A stretch of DNA of 64,000 nt from assembly GCA_910585275.1 (NCBI GenBank), contig CAJUCW010000003.1:62001-126000 (forward strand), given 5' to 3'. How positions within the stretch are numbered: position 1 is the stretch's first letter; each line of letters opens with the position of its first letter. A program made the translations under genes and the position numbers. Below the pieces are notes generated by a model, which ran no database searches, was not told the DNA's origin, and saw nothing but the letters and a program-made list of their open reading frames with translations. Source of the stretch: an uncultured Muribaculaceae bacterium (GTDB lineage: Bacteria > Bacteroidota > Bacteroidia > Bacteroidales > Muribaculaceae). Positions 23,297-32,356 of this stretch are shown here, piece by piece.

Positions 23297-25251
23297 CGTT
23301 TCTTATCCCTCTCGTAGCTTTGGTGTGCGGCATATTGCTCGGGTCGTTGCTCGACGGCCCGGCATGGGGAGCCGTGCCCATCGCCATGGGATTGGGCTAT
23401 TATCTTTTCGTTACCAAAAAAACGGCATTGCCGTTGAAAGCCCTAAGATTCAATCGGCGGCATTATATTTGGATTTTCCTTTTGTTTTGTGGTATCGGAT
23501 TGTTCGATTCCTGGTTCCACAAACCACTTAATCTTTCTGCCGACGAACTGAAAACGTATGTTGCGGCGCAAGGGGAGGTTACCGATGTCGCCAGTTATGC
23601 CGACGGCGACCGTCTGACCGTCAGAATCGACCGTCTCGCCGACCCGCAGGGCAATCTCAAAGAATGCCGGAACCTGAACATAATACTTTCTACCGACGGT
23701 TTTTCAGCCAATAAAGGCGATGTCATAGTGTTTCCGGCAAGACTGAAAGTAATAACCGACAACCCCAACCTTCGGTCAACCGGCAAAGCCGAGAGGCTAA
23801 AACGGTCGGGATTCCTGTATCGCTGTTACGCCGAAAGCGAAGAGATATCATTAAAAGGATTCCACAAGACCATCAAGAGCGAATCATCGCGCCAAAGAGA
23901 CTTGCTTATTGCAAAAATCGAAAAATCAAAGTTGCAACGCCCAGTAGCCGACTTTATAACCGCCATAACGCTTGGCGACAAATCGTTTCTCTCGACCGAC
24001 ATACGGGATACGTTCAGCAATGCAGGGGTGGCACATGTGCTTGCCCTGAGCGGCATGCACGTGGCCATAATCATGGGGATAGCATTGTTTCTTCTATTTC
24101 CTCTAAGATTCGCAGGGCTTTACACCCTTTCGTTATGGTTGGCCACTATCCTTATATGGATCTATGCCTTTTTCAGCGGACTCGCCCCTTCAACCACAAG
24201 GGCATGCATCATGACAACATTCGTGGTGCTCGCCCTTACATTGCAAAGGAAAAAAGCTGCAGGCAACGCATTGCTCGCCTCGGCCTTCGTCATCCTCCTT
24301 CTCGACCCCCTCTCGCTTTTCGACATCGGGATGCAGTTGAGTTTCCTTTGCGTGGCGTGCATACTCGCCTTCGCAGGTCCACTCAACACCGTCAACCGCC
24401 ACTACCATCCCAAATTATATACGGCGACTTCGGCAATACTTGTTACACTTGTGGCAACGCTCGGCACATGGGTGCTTGTGTCATACTATTTTAAAAAGAT
24501 TCCACTGCTTTTTCTTCCTGTCAATCTTCTCCTGCTCCCGCTTCTTCCTATATATATGTGGGTGGCGCTTGCATATATTGCATTGTTGGTATGCGGCTTT
24601 GACTCGACAATTATGGCTTGGCTCCTCAACGGCGGCTACGACCTTTTTATTTGGCTCACCGCCACACTGTCAGCCTACGGAGAATCCGCCATAGACTTCC
24701 AGGTACAGTTACCGGTGGTGATATTATGGCTCTTAGGGGTGATGGTGGTGGGTTACTCCATGAAAAGGAAGAAGAAGAAAACCGCTATGTTGGCTGGAGG
24801 CGGACTCCTTGCGGCAAGCATAGCGTTGACACCGCTCCTTGCGGGACACAACCCGGACGGAATTATATTCCAAAAGAACTATTCCGAAATATCGCTTGCC
24901 CTTTATGACTCCGACGACGAACACATTACCGTATTGCCACGCAACACGGTAAGCCGCATCTTACATAAAGGGAACGAGATTCTTTCGGTAGATTGCAAAT
25001 CAAGCCTCGACACCATTGCAACGATGCTTATGAAAGAAAGGAGCGCAAGGAAACGCTATCTCGTTTTAGGGTCGGGGGCACGCGGGCTAAAATTGAAAGA
25101 TATTCCGGGATATGAGAATTTCGACAAAATAATTCTCCATTCTTCGATGCGACGAAAAATGGAGACTCAATTCTTTGAAGAAGCTAAAGAAATCGGACTT
25201 AACACCATTCACAGCTTACGTGAAGACGGCCCTCTCGAAATAGAATTCTGA
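23293..25251 (+). CDS. comEC: ComEC/Rec2-family DNA-uptake channel protein
   Basis: A 652-residue membrane protein that forms the inner-membrane channel for single-stranded DNA during natural transformation. I chose ATG 23293, which overlaps the aroE stop as ATGA, rather than an ATG 7 codons upstream. Two or three N-terminal helices are followed by a DUF4131-type soluble domain (about residues 70-190). The competence domain begins with AHVLALSGMHVAIIMGIALF and continues through about eight helices. The C-terminus lacks an HxHxDH motif, so the metallo-beta-lactamase domain found in longer ComEC proteins is absent or degenerate. DNA uptake has not been shown for most Bacteroidota, so the role is inferred. 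Confidence 0.92.
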   Translation: MTFLIPLVALVCGILLGSLLDGPAWGAVPIAMGLGYYLFVTKKTALPLKALRFNRRHYIWIFLLFCGIGLFDSWFHKPLNLSADELKTYVAAQGEVTDVASYADGDRLTVRIDRLADPQGNLKECRNLNIILSTDGFSANKGDVIVFPARLKVITDNPNLRSTGKAERLKRSGFLYRCYAESEEISLKGFHKTIKSESSRQRDLLIAKIEKSKLQRPVADFITAITLGDKSFLSTDIRDTFSNAGVAHVLALSGMHVAIIMGIALFLLFPLRFAGLYTLSLWLATILIWIYAFFSGLAPSTTRACIMTTFVVLALTLQRKKAAGNALLASAFVILLLDPLSLFDIGMQLSFLCVACILAFAGPLNTVNRHYHPKLYTATSAILVTLVATLGTWVLVSYYFKKIPLLFLPVNLLLLPLLPIYMWVALAYIALLVCGFDSTIMAWLLNGGYDLFIWLTATLSAYGESAIDFQVQLPVVILWLLGVMVVGYSMKRKKKKTAMLAGGGLLAASIALTPLLAGHNPDGIIFQKNYSEISLALYDSDDEHITVLPRNTVSRILHKGNEILSVDCKSSLDTIATMLMKERSARKRYLVLGSGARGLKLKDIPGYENFDKIILHSSMRRKMETQFFEEAKEIGLNTIHSLREDGPLEIEF

Positions 25252-25454
25252 CAAAGCTGGCGTTCCAGCAACGGCTTGAATGCGCTGTTTTCAGTTATGA
25301 TGTCTTCTTCTTCCAATAAATCCCTTGCAAGACTCGCCGTCTTCTTCGGATCATCATAAACATCAAAATTAACAAGTCGTCTGATCCCGAGAAGAATCAT
25401 GACCATGGCGGCTAAGATTACAACCACCAGAATACTTTGGATTATCATCGACAT
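25209..25454 (-). CDS. Small single-span membrane protein, overlaps comEC tail to tail
   Basis: An 81-residue protein. One strong membrane helix at the N-terminus (MSMIIQSILVVVILAAMVMI) is followed by a charged cytoplasmic or periplasmic tail (DVYDDPKKTASLARDLLEEE). Its last 43 bp overlap the 3' end of comEC on the opposite strand. The hydrophobic-then-charged pattern and good start context favour a real gene. No family recognised. The overlap could make the two transcripts antisense to each other. Confidence 0.55.
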   Translation of the reverse strand: MSMIIQSILVVVILAAMVMILLGIRRLVNFDVYDDPKKTASLARDLLEEEDIITENSAFKPLLERQLCQNSISRGPSSRKL

Positions 25455-25762
25455 ACTTTCAAAGGATATGTGTTGGTTAATAATTCATTTTATTTCTGAT
25501 TTCTTAACTATAACAAACCATGTCGCGCTAAAGATTTCCGATACTTTAAAAAATTCAAGAAAAATGTAAAGAAAGCAAAATCCACCGCAATTAATCTGCA
25601 TAGAAGTTACCCCGACGGATAACAATAAAAGCAATATAAGTACTCCCATTACTATTTAAATAAATCCCACACAAATTAAGAAATAATTAAACCTTATGAT
25701 GGATTGTGTGTTTTAATGATAAAACAAATCAAATTTCTCTAAATCTTAAATTCAATCGAGTT
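25455..25762. other. AT-rich divergent intergenic region
   Basis: About 308 bp between the starts of the small membrane protein (minus) and the leucine-rich-repeat protein (plus). No gene and no clean TAnnTTTG promoter was found; promoters for both sides should lie here. Confidence 0.45.
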
Positions 25763-26836
25763 ATGAAAAGATCAATTTTATTTTTGGCTGCCCTTGCAAC
25801 GCTTTCATGCGGATGGAGCCAGAATCTTTCGAAAAACGAAGCCAAAAGCCTTCAGGCATTCATCAATCAGCCGGCAGCAAAAGGCGGCAACAACGGCCAG
25901 GCACTCGGGTTTGCCGGTGGGAATGTAGCTTCAATTCCCGGCATCAAGATTGAAAACGGACACGTCACCGAAATCAAGTGGGACAACAAAGACCTCGGGG
26001 GCACACTCAACCTCTCCGGGTTCCCCGCTCTCCAGAAAGTAGATGTCAGCGGCAACAAGCTTACCGAGCTCACAGTGGTTTCTCCTACCATCGTAGAACT
26101 AAACGCCTCGAAAAACCGACTTACATCGGTAGGTATCGACTGTCAGCAGCTCCAGATTCTCAAGCTCAACCGCAACCGTCTTCCGGAGATTGACATCACA
26201 GGCGCGCCGTTCCTCCAGAAGCTTAATATCGCATCAAACCAGATTGTAGATCTCAACGTTGCAAACGCACTCAACCTCACATATCTAAACTGCATGAGCA
26301 ACAAGCTTGAGGAACTCTCCGTTTCGAATTGCCAAGCTCTCAAGACCCTCTATGCGGGCTACAACGACCTGACCGGAATGACCCTCACCGGCCTGACAAA
26401 GCTTGAAAACCTCAACGCACAGGGCAACAGGATTCAGAAACTCTATATCCAGGGCCTTCCCTCCCTCTTCACTCTTGCTGTCAACGACAACCACATGACA
26501 GAACTTGCAGTGAACGACTGTAAAGCCCTCAGCGATATCTTCGCGCCTTACAACGACCTCACCTCCTTCACGGTGACAAACGTGCCAAACCTGGCATTCG
26601 TAAACCTTGAATGGAATGACCTCACTTATGTTGACCTCAGCAACCAGACGTTCCTCCAGAGACTGAATCTCAGCAACAACCAGCTCCAGACTCTTGACGT
26701 GAGCTTCGACTCGATGCTGACCCATCTCAACATCAGCTACAACGTAAACCTCACCGACCTCCGCACCACCGGCGACACCCAACTCCGTCAGATTGTGGGC
26801 GAATGGTCTAACTTCAACGACCCTGAAGGTTTCTAA
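25763..26836 (+). CDS. Secreted leucine-rich-repeat protein
   Basis: 357 residues from ATG 25763 (an upstream in-frame ATG at 25706 adds 19 residues but spoils the signal peptide). The signal peptide is MKRSILFLAALATLSCGWSQ. Cys16 may be a lipid-attachment site, although the lipobox is imperfect. From about residue 75 to the end there are roughly eleven leucine-rich repeats of about 20-23 residues, of the form L-x-x-L-x-x-x-x-N-x-L-x-x-L-x-V/L. Examples are LQKVDVSGNKLTELTV, LQKLNIASNQIVDLNV, LQRLNLSNNQLQTLDV. Asn sits at the usual turn position. Such proteins often bind host or bacterial ligands at the cell surface. No anchoring domain is seen at the C-terminus. A terminator follows at 26903. 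Confidence 0.85.
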   Translation: MKRSILFLAALATLSCGWSQNLSKNEAKSLQAFINQPAAKGGNNGQALGFAGGNVASIPGIKIENGHVTEIKWDNKDLGGTLNLSGFPALQKVDVSGNKLTELTVVSPTIVELNASKNRLTSVGIDCQQLQILKLNRNRLPEIDITGAPFLQKLNIASNQIVDLNVANALNLTYLNCMSNKLEELSVSNCQALKTLYAGYNDLTGMTLTGLTKLENLNAQGNRIQKLYIQGLPSLFTLAVNDNHMTELAVNDCKALSDIFAPYNDLTSFTVTNVPNLAFVNLEWNDLTYVDLSNQTFLQRLNLSNNQLQTLDVSFDSMLTHLNISYNVNLTDLRTTGDTQLRQIVGEWSNFNDPEGF

Positions 26837-26902
26837 CCTTTAAGATACATAGAAAAACGCCACCGAGCCGGAAAGGTGGATAGATTAGAGAAAACAATGT
26901 GA

Positions 26903-26927
26903 AGGTGTCCCCTACCCGGGGGCATCT
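26903..26927 (+). terminator. Intrinsic terminator after the leucine-rich-repeat gene
   Basis: Stem AGGTGTCCCC / GGGGGCATCT (10 bp with two G-U pairs), loop TACCC, followed by TTTTCTTTTAT. Confidence 0.8.
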
Positions 26928-26950
26928 TTTCTTTTATAGACCAACAATAA

Positions 26951-26982
26951 TTTGTATATTTATGAATTTATTATTAATTTTG
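26951..26982 (+). promoter_or_regulatory. Promoter of the BadF-type kinase operon
   Basis: TTTG (26951-26954), a 20-bp spacer and TAATTTTG (26975-26982) match the Bacteroidota consensus. It lies about 95 bp before the ATG at 27077. Confidence 0.75.
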
Positions 26983-27076
26983 TATCTGTAATCGCAACAT
27001 GGATACCATTTAACGGATTTATGCGGCGATTTCTCCTTCTTTTCGGAAATATCACACGTTGATTTATCTTGAATTA

Positions 27077-27958
27077 ATGAAAACGAGACTCATAGCAGAC
27101 GCAGGCTCGACAAAACTGGAATGGGCATTTCTGGCAACGGACTCAGCCGTTTTGTCATCTTTCACGTCTGCAGGAATAAACGCGCTGCTTGCCGACCCGG
27201 ACTCAATTGCAGCTTCGTTCAGGGATGCTTCTTCAAAACTTCCGGAAGGCATCCCGGTGGACGAAGTGCATTATTACGGGGCAGGATGTGCCACCCCATC
27301 GATATGTGATAAAATATCAGGAATATTATCGAAAGTGTGGGAAAAAGCGCAAGTTTTCGTGTATTCCGACCTTATGGGAGCTGCCCGTGCCTTGTTTGGA
27401 GAGGAAAAAGGAATAGCCTGCATTCTCGGCACCGGATCGAATTCCGGCCTCTATGACGGCACCCGGATTGTTGACCAGATTCCTTCTCTTGGGTTCATAC
27501 TCGGAGATGAAGGGAGCGGTGCAGCTTTAGGGAAAAGACTCGTCAGCGATGCCCTTAAACGCCAACTGCCCGAAGGCATTAGGAAGAATTTCCTTGAAAA
27601 GTATTCGCTCATACCCCAGGAAATCCTCGACCGTGTGTATCGGCAAAGCGCCCCAAACAGGTTTTTGGCGTCGTTTGTGCCGTTTTTAAGCGAAAATATT
27701 TGGGACCACCACGTTTATTCGCTCGTGCACGAAGAGTTGACCCGTTTTTTCCATCGGAACATAGCCATGTACCCGGAAGCTCATTCGCATGAAATCAGTT
27801 TCACCGGCTCCATTGCATTCTATTTCGAAAAAATACTTAAAGAGGTTGCATCTTCACTTGGCTATCGGGTAACGGCAATCACCGCAACCCCCATGGATGG
27901 GTTGATAAAATATCATGGTAAAACCAACCGTTTTGGAAATGAGAAAAAAGCTCTATAA
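27077..27958 (+). CDS. BadF/BadG/BcrA/BcrD-family ATPase, N-acetylglucosamine-kinase-like
   Basis: 293 residues from ATG 27077 (an in-frame ATG lies 6 codons upstream). It is an ASKHA-fold kinase. Phosphate loop 1 is RLIADAGSTKLEWAFLAT. The adenosine/phosphate 2 region is GIACILGTGSNSGLYDG and the following block is SLGFILGDEGSGAALGKRLV. This is the pattern of the N-acetylglucosamine kinase group rather than of the benzoyl-CoA reductase activators, since there is no iron-sulfur cysteine pair. The likely job is phosphorylation of recycled amino sugars. Its 3' end overlaps the start of the next gene by 20 bp. Confidence 0.85.
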   Translation: MKTRLIADAGSTKLEWAFLATDSAVLSSFTSAGINALLADPDSIAASFRDASSKLPEGIPVDEVHYYGAGCATPSICDKISGILSKVWEKAQVFVYSDLMGAARALFGEEKGIACILGTGSNSGLYDGTRIVDQIPSLGFILGDEGSGAALGKRLVSDALKRQLPEGIRKNFLEKYSLIPQEILDRVYRQSAPNRFLASFVPFLSENIWDHHVYSLVHEELTRFFHRNIAMYPEAHSHEISFTGSIAFYFEKILKEVASSLGYRVTAITATPMDGLIKYHGKTNRFGNEKKAL

Positions 27959-28610
27959 ATGCCTTTTTACGTTATTTGCACTGTCGTCTGCGTTTCAATG
28001 TTTTGACGCCGAGGCAAGAAGCGAATATTGGGAACAACGGGTTTCTTTGTTCGACGAACTTCCCGTGGAGCAAGGCGACATTGTATTTTTAGGGAACTCA
28101 ATCACCGATGGCGGAGAATTCTTCGAACTCTTCGGAAATAAAAGAGTAAAGAACAGAGGCATTAATTCCGATGTCATTTCAGGAGTAGCCGAGAGACTGC
28201 GTCAGGTCACTGCCAATTCCCCGTCGAAGATTTTCCTCTTGATAGGCATCAACGACATTTCACACAATAAGACCGTCTCAGCCCTCGCCTCGGAATACGA
28301 ACAACTTGTGAAGGCAATCAGGACACAGGCTCCGGACACACGGCTGTATGTCCAATCGGTCATGCCCATCAACAATGACTTCGGACGCTACAAGAATCTG
28401 AAAGGGAAAGAGGATGTGGTGAAGGGGCTTAATAAGAGGCTTAAGGCGATTTCCGACAGAAACGGAGCCGTTTATATCGATCTTTGGAATGCCCTTGCCG
28501 ATAAAGAAACAGGGAAATTGCGTAAAGACTTCACCAACGACGGACTCCATCTCCTCGGGAAAGGCTATAAAGCCTGGATATCGTTGATAAAACGTTATGT
28601 GGAAGAATGA
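27939..28610 (+). CDS. Secreted SGNH/GDSL-family hydrolase
   Basis: 223 residues from ATG 27939; an upstream ATG at 27915 would add 8 residues before the signal peptide. The signal peptide MRKKLYKCLFTLFALSSAFQ is cleaved near DAEA-RSEYW. SGNH blocks are IVFLGNSITDGGEF (catalytic Ser), NRGINSD (Gly), LIGINDI (Asn) and NDGLHLLGKGY (Asp-x-x-His). This family removes acetyl or acyl groups from sugars, and members near amino-sugar genes often deacetylate glycans. It overlaps the kinase gene, so the pair is probably translated together. Confidence 0.9.
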   Translation: MRKKLYKCLFTLFALSSAFQCFDAEARSEYWEQRVSLFDELPVEQGDIVFLGNSITDGGEFFELFGNKRVKNRGINSDVISGVAERLRQVTANSPSKIFLLIGINDISHNKTVSALASEYEQLVKAIRTQAPDTRLYVQSVMPINNDFGRYKNLKGKEDVVKGLNKRLKAISDRNGAVYIDLWNALADKETGKLRKDFTNDGLHLLGKGYKAWISLIKRYVEE

Positions 28611-28652
28611 TTCCCGGAATAATTTGAAACCAAAATTAAATAAAACCACAAC

Positions 28653-29561
28653 ATGACATATAAACTCAAAACGATTATTAAGACATCGTTGCTTTCAATG
28701 TCTTTGCTCATCGCAACCCCTGTTTTTTCCCAGGAGACGATTCAGATTGCACCTCTTTTCGAGTATCCGATGGCACCGGAAGAATTGCAGTCGATAACCG
28801 ATAAATCGAACTATCTTGTCGAACGTTTTTGGGACTCCATGGATTTTAAGGCAAAAAAAACGGTTGACCAGAACGCCCTCAATGATGCATTCCGTGTATA
28901 TTCCGTGCCTCTGAGATGGGCGGAAAAAAGCAAATCGCTTGCGTCGGCCGACAAACTCATAGAGAAAGTGTCGAAAAACCCGACGCTTATGCTCCAGTTT
29001 ATGAAAGCTGCGGAAGAGTGTCTTTACGGTCCACGGGCCGATGCCTGGATTGACGAGATATATGTCAAATTCCTGCAATCGTTCGTCAAAAACAAAAAAA
29101 TTCCGGAAGCGCGTAAGAAACGCTACGAAAGCCAGCTTGCCACACTTGAGAAGTCGATGCTCGGCACCGTTGCGCCTGAATTTAAATTCACAGACAGGAG
29201 CGGTAAGGAAGCAACCTATTTCCCGATGACCACCCCCACCGTGATTATTTTCGGCAACCCTTCGCTTTCCGACTGGCGTCTTTCAAGACTAAGGCTTGAA
29301 TCCAACATAGCCCTTTCCCAGGCGGTTGACAAAGGTCAAGTCAATATTATGTTTATCGTGCCTTCGGAAACAGAGAACTGGAAAGTGGAAACATCCGACT
29401 ATTCCGACAAATGGACCATCGGTTATGCACCCGGTATCGGAAACTCTCTCGATTTACGTACCACCCCGTCGATTTATGTCATAGGGTCGGACGGCAAAAT
29501 CGTGATGAAAAACGTCACCCCTGAAAGCGCGGTAAATGAAGTGTTAAGTCAAATTAAATAA
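28653..29561 (+). CDS. DUF5106-type periplasmic protein with thioredoxin-like domain
   Basis: 302 residues. A signal peptide is present (MTYKLKTIIKTSLLSMSLLI, cleaved after VFSQ). The N-terminal half (PLFEYPMAPEELQSITDKSN, LVERFWDSMDF) matches the Bacteroidota DUF5106 domain. The C-terminal half has a thioredoxin-like layout: VAPEFKFTDRSGKEATYFPM, VIIFGNPSLSDW, DLRTTPSIYVIGSDGKIV. There is no C-x-x-C motif, so it is unlikely to be a disulfide oxidoreductase. Similar proteins sit in peptidoglycan and stress contexts. Function unknown. Confidence 0.8.
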   Translation: MTYKLKTIIKTSLLSMSLLIATPVFSQETIQIAPLFEYPMAPEELQSITDKSNYLVERFWDSMDFKAKKTVDQNALNDAFRVYSVPLRWAEKSKSLASADKLIEKVSKNPTLMLQFMKAAEECLYGPRADAWIDEIYVKFLQSFVKNKKIPEARKKRYESQLATLEKSMLGTVAPEFKFTDRSGKEATYFPMTTPTVIIFGNPSLSDWRLSRLRLESNIALSQAVDKGQVNIMFIVPSETENWKVETSDYSDKWTIGYAPGIGNSLDLRTTPSIYVIGSDGKIVMKNVTPESAVNEVLSQIK

Positions 29562-29593
29562 ATTCCAACACATCCCCCTCTCCCGTTTCAACA

Positions 29594-30103
29594 ATGAAGA
29601 GATTCAGCATATCGAAATTCATAAAGAGCCTGTATTTCAGAACCACGGGCTACTCATATACAAATCTCGGACGTCTGTTCCTTCGTCTTTTCGTGGGCAT
29701 AATGCTCATGCAGTTCGGCATTCGGCAGATTGCTCGGTTCTACGAAATCCGCTACATGTTTCCCTCCGTGCTCGGTATGGAATCGGAAACGTCGCTTGTG
29801 GTCATGATCTGCATCGAACTTGTATGTTCGCTTTTCATAATGTGTGGATTCATGACTCGTCTGATGTCACTTCCACCGTTTGTAGCCATGATTATAGCCG
29901 AATACCATCTTCTCCACGATTATGTCAATGAGGCCTCTTACCTTCTCGACTGGCAACAGCAGGGCTATCTTCCCATAATGTTCCTCGGCATCTATTTCTT
30001 TCTCATGCTTGTAGGTCCGGGGAAGATTTCGGTAGATTATTTCCTGTCGTTGCACATCATCCATTCCGAAAACAAAAGTGAAGCAGAGCTTGAAGAAGTA
30101 TGA
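29594..30103 (+). CDS. DoxX-like integral membrane protein
   Basis: 169 residues with four hydrophobic helices. The helix-1 segment GRLFLRLFVGIMLMQFGIRQ is typical of DoxX/SURF4-like proteins. Others are MICIELVCSLFIMCGFMTRL, LPPFVAMIIAEYHLLHDYV and LPIMFLGIYFFLMLVGPGK, the last with the family P-G-K near the end. Some DoxX proteins act in redox control of the membrane. It overlaps the mnmA start by 4 bp, so translation is coupled. Confidence 0.75.
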   Translation: MKRFSISKFIKSLYFRTTGYSYTNLGRLFLRLFVGIMLMQFGIRQIARFYEIRYMFPSVLGMESETSLVVMICIELVCSLFIMCGFMTRLMSLPPFVAMIIAEYHLLHDYVNEASYLLDWQQQGYLPIMFLGIYFFLMLVGPGKISVDYFLSLHIIHSENKSEAELEEV

Positions 30104-31194
30104 AGATAGCGGTTTTAATTTCCGGAGGCGTTGACAGCGCCGTTGTGGTTCACAAACTTCACGAAGAGGGACATGACCTCCATCTTTTCTATATCCGTAT
30201 AGGCATGGACAACGGAGAAGGCGACTGCTCCGCCGAAGAAGATATAGAAATGTGCAGTCTTATAGCCAGGAAGTATTCCCTTCCTCTTCAGGTTGTGTCG
30301 CTCCACGAAGAATATTGGGACCACGTCATGGACTATGCCTTGCGTACGGTTAAGGCGGGCTTGACCCCGCATCCTGACATGATGTGCAACAAAATGATTA
30401 AGTTCGGCTTTTTCGAGCAACGCTGGGGTAAGGATTTCGACAAGACCGCCACAGGGCATTACGCCTCGATTAAGGAAAAAGAAGGCCTACTCTATCTCGC
30501 CACAGCAAAAGATCCGGTGAAAGACCAGACCGATTTCCTTGCACAAATTTCTTACGACCAACTGTCGCATCTCATGTTCCCGCTCGGGGAGCTTGAAAAA
30601 TCGGAAGTAAGGGAAATCGCCCGCAAGGCCACCCTCCCCAACGCCTCGAGGAAAGATTCGCAGGGGATATGCTTTCTCGGCAAGATAGACTACGCTGATT
30701 TCATAGCGCGACATCTCGGTGAAAAAGAAGGACCGATAATCGACATTGCATCCGGAAAGAAAATCGGCACTCACAAGGGGTATTGGTTCTACACCATAGG
30801 GCAACGAAAAGGACTCGGCATGAGCGGCGGCCCATGGTTTGTAGTGAAGAAAAATGTCCGCGACAACGTGGTTTACGTCTCCAACGGATATGACACCAGA
30901 CTTCAATACGGGAGGAAGATTCCTCTCGAAGAGATGAACTGGATTACCAAATCACCCTTTCAAGATAAAGACAACGACGAAATCCGTATTTCGTTTAAGA
31001 CGCGCCACTCTCCGGAATTCTATGACGGAGTTCTTAAAAAAAGCGTCAACGGATATATCCTCGATTCCGAAACCGATGTCCAGGGCATAGCTCCGGGGCA
31101 GTTTTCAATTATATATACTCCCGACAGGGAACTTTGTCTCGGATCCGGCATGATAACGTCGGCACCTCCCAAAAAAAGACATCGCCACTATTAA
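30100..31194 (+). CDS. mnmA: tRNA-specific 2-thiouridylase
   Basis: 364 residues. It adenylates and then thiolates U34 of Lys, Glu and Gln tRNAs. The PP-loop is VLISGGVDSAVVVHKL. The first catalytic Cys is in HPDMMCNKMIKFG and the second in DSQGICFLGK; the two form the persulfide/disulfide pair. The tRNA-binding GYWFYTIGQRKGLGMSGG block and the C-terminal beta barrel (GIAPGQFSIIYTPDRELCLG) are intact. Confidence 0.97.
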   Translation: MKIAVLISGGVDSAVVVHKLHEEGHDLHLFYIRIGMDNGEGDCSAEEDIEMCSLIARKYSLPLQVVSLHEEYWDHVMDYALRTVKAGLTPHPDMMCNKMIKFGFFEQRWGKDFDKTATGHYASIKEKEGLLYLATAKDPVKDQTDFLAQISYDQLSHLMFPLGELEKSEVREIARKATLPNASRKDSQGICFLGKIDYADFIARHLGEKEGPIIDIASGKKIGTHKGYWFYTIGQRKGLGMSGGPWFVVKKNVRDNVVYVSNGYDTRLQYGRKIPLEEMNWITKSPFQDKDNDEIRISFKTRHSPEFYDGVLKKSVNGYILDSETDVQGIAPGQFSIIYTPDRELCLGSGMITSAPPKKRHRHY

Positions 31195-31210
31195 ACTTTA
31201 ATCTCTCGAC

Positions 31211-31834
31211 ATGGAAAAAAGATATAGACTTGAATTGGTCGGCATAACCTACAACCAGATAGAATCAGGCGTCTATGCCCTCATCTTGCAACAGGCGGGC
31301 GGCACCAGAAGAATTCCGATAATTATCGGTTTCCCCGAAGCCCAAGCCATCGAATGCAAGCTTCAAGAGGTTGCGACACCGCGTCCGTTGACCCACGACA
31401 CCATGGCAGCCACCCTTGCAACTTTCGGGATTTCGCTGATTGAAGTTGAAATAAGGAAACTGCCCAACGGTGTGTTTGCAGCCAATTTGCTTTTATCTGA
31501 CGGAGAAACGCAACGTATAGTCGATTCGAGGTCGTCCGATGCGGTGGCTCTTGCAATCCGCGTCGGCGCCCCCATCTACACCTCGGAGACAGTGCTTCTT
31601 GAGTCGGGATTCGACCCAGACATGCAAAAAGAAGACGAAAACGATGGTGCTGAGGAAAAACCGACGGATTCTGCCGGCGGCTCCTCCGCAATACATGGCG
31701 ACGATCTTTCCTCTTTATCCCTCTCTCAGCTCTCCGAAGCCATGATGAAAGCTGCAGAAAATGAAAATTATGAGGAGGCCGCCAGAATAAAGGCCGAAAT
31801 CGATAACCGCAACGCAAACAACGACCGATCATGA
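31211..31834 (+). CDS. Bifunctional nuclease (BFN/DUF151) with UVR motif
   Basis: 207 residues. The N-terminal DUF151 domain (about 1-135) has RIPIIIGFPEAQAIECKLQE, the conserved L-T-H-D block in RPLTHDTMAAT and DSRSSDAVALAIRVGAPIY. After an acidic linker, the C-terminus is a UVR helix hairpin (QLSEAMMKAAENENYEEAAR), the UvrB/UvrC interaction motif. The DUF151 plus UVR order is standard in Bacteroidota. DUF151 proteins have been described as RNA/DNA nucleases, but the physiological role here is not established. The stop overlaps argR by 4 bp. Confidence 0.9.
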   Translation: MEKRYRLELVGITYNQIESGVYALILQQAGGTRRIPIIIGFPEAQAIECKLQEVATPRPLTHDTMAATLATFGISLIEVEIRKLPNGVFAANLLLSDGETQRIVDSRSSDAVALAIRVGAPIYTSETVLLESGFDPDMQKEDENDGAEEKPTDSAGGSSAIHGDDLSSLSLSQLSEAMMKAAENENYEEAARIKAEIDNRNANNDRS

Positions 31835-32328
31835 AGAATAGAAAAAAAAGAATAGATCTTATCGTAGAGCTTATCCGCAACCAATGCATAGGAAGCCAGG
31901 AGGAACTGGCACACATCCTTGCAGAAAAAGGGCATAACGTAACGCAGGCTACTCTTTCGCGCGACCTCAAGATGCTCCGCACCACAAAAGTGCCGACCGA
32001 TAGAGGCACATACATGTATGTGTTGCCGGAAAGCGATTCGCTCAAAGACAAAATCCTCAACACCGGAAGAGCACCCATGAGGGCAAATTACCAAAGCGGG
32101 TTTCTGTCAATGAAGTTCTCCGGCAATATCGTGGTGATAAAGACCCGCAACGGATATGCTTCGGGCCTTGCCTACGACATCGACGTGAGCGGTATGCCGG
32201 AAATTATCGGCACAATCCCCGGAAGCGACACCATTTTTGCGGTGCTTCGAGAGGACGTGGATAGAGAACGGGCAAAAGAGGTTTTCGCTTCGATTCTTTC
32301 CATCGACCCTGACCAGATTGAATCATGA
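31831..32328 (+). CDS. argR: Arginine repressor
   Basis: 165 residues. The N-terminal winged helix-turn-helix is KRIDLIVELIRNQCIGSQEE and QATLSRDLKMLRTTKVP (the S-R-D recognition helix). The C-terminal arginine-binding/oligomerisation domain has NIVVIKTRNGYASGLAYDID and GTIPGSDTIFAVLRED (G-T-I-x-G-x-D-T motif). With arginine bound, it hexamerises and represses arginine biosynthesis or activates catabolism. The next gene is an ArgC homologue, and speA lies three genes on, which fits an arginine/polyamine cluster. Confidence 0.95.
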   Translation: MKNRKKRIDLIVELIRNQCIGSQEELAHILAEKGHNVTQATLSRDLKMLRTTKVPTDRGTYMYVLPESDSLKDKILNTGRAPMRANYQSGFLSMKFSGNIVVIKTRNGYASGLAYDIDVSGMPEIIGTIPGSDTIFAVLREDVDRERAKEVFASILSIDPDQIES

Positions 32329-32356
32329 CAACAACCTGTTTAAAACGTGATGAACT

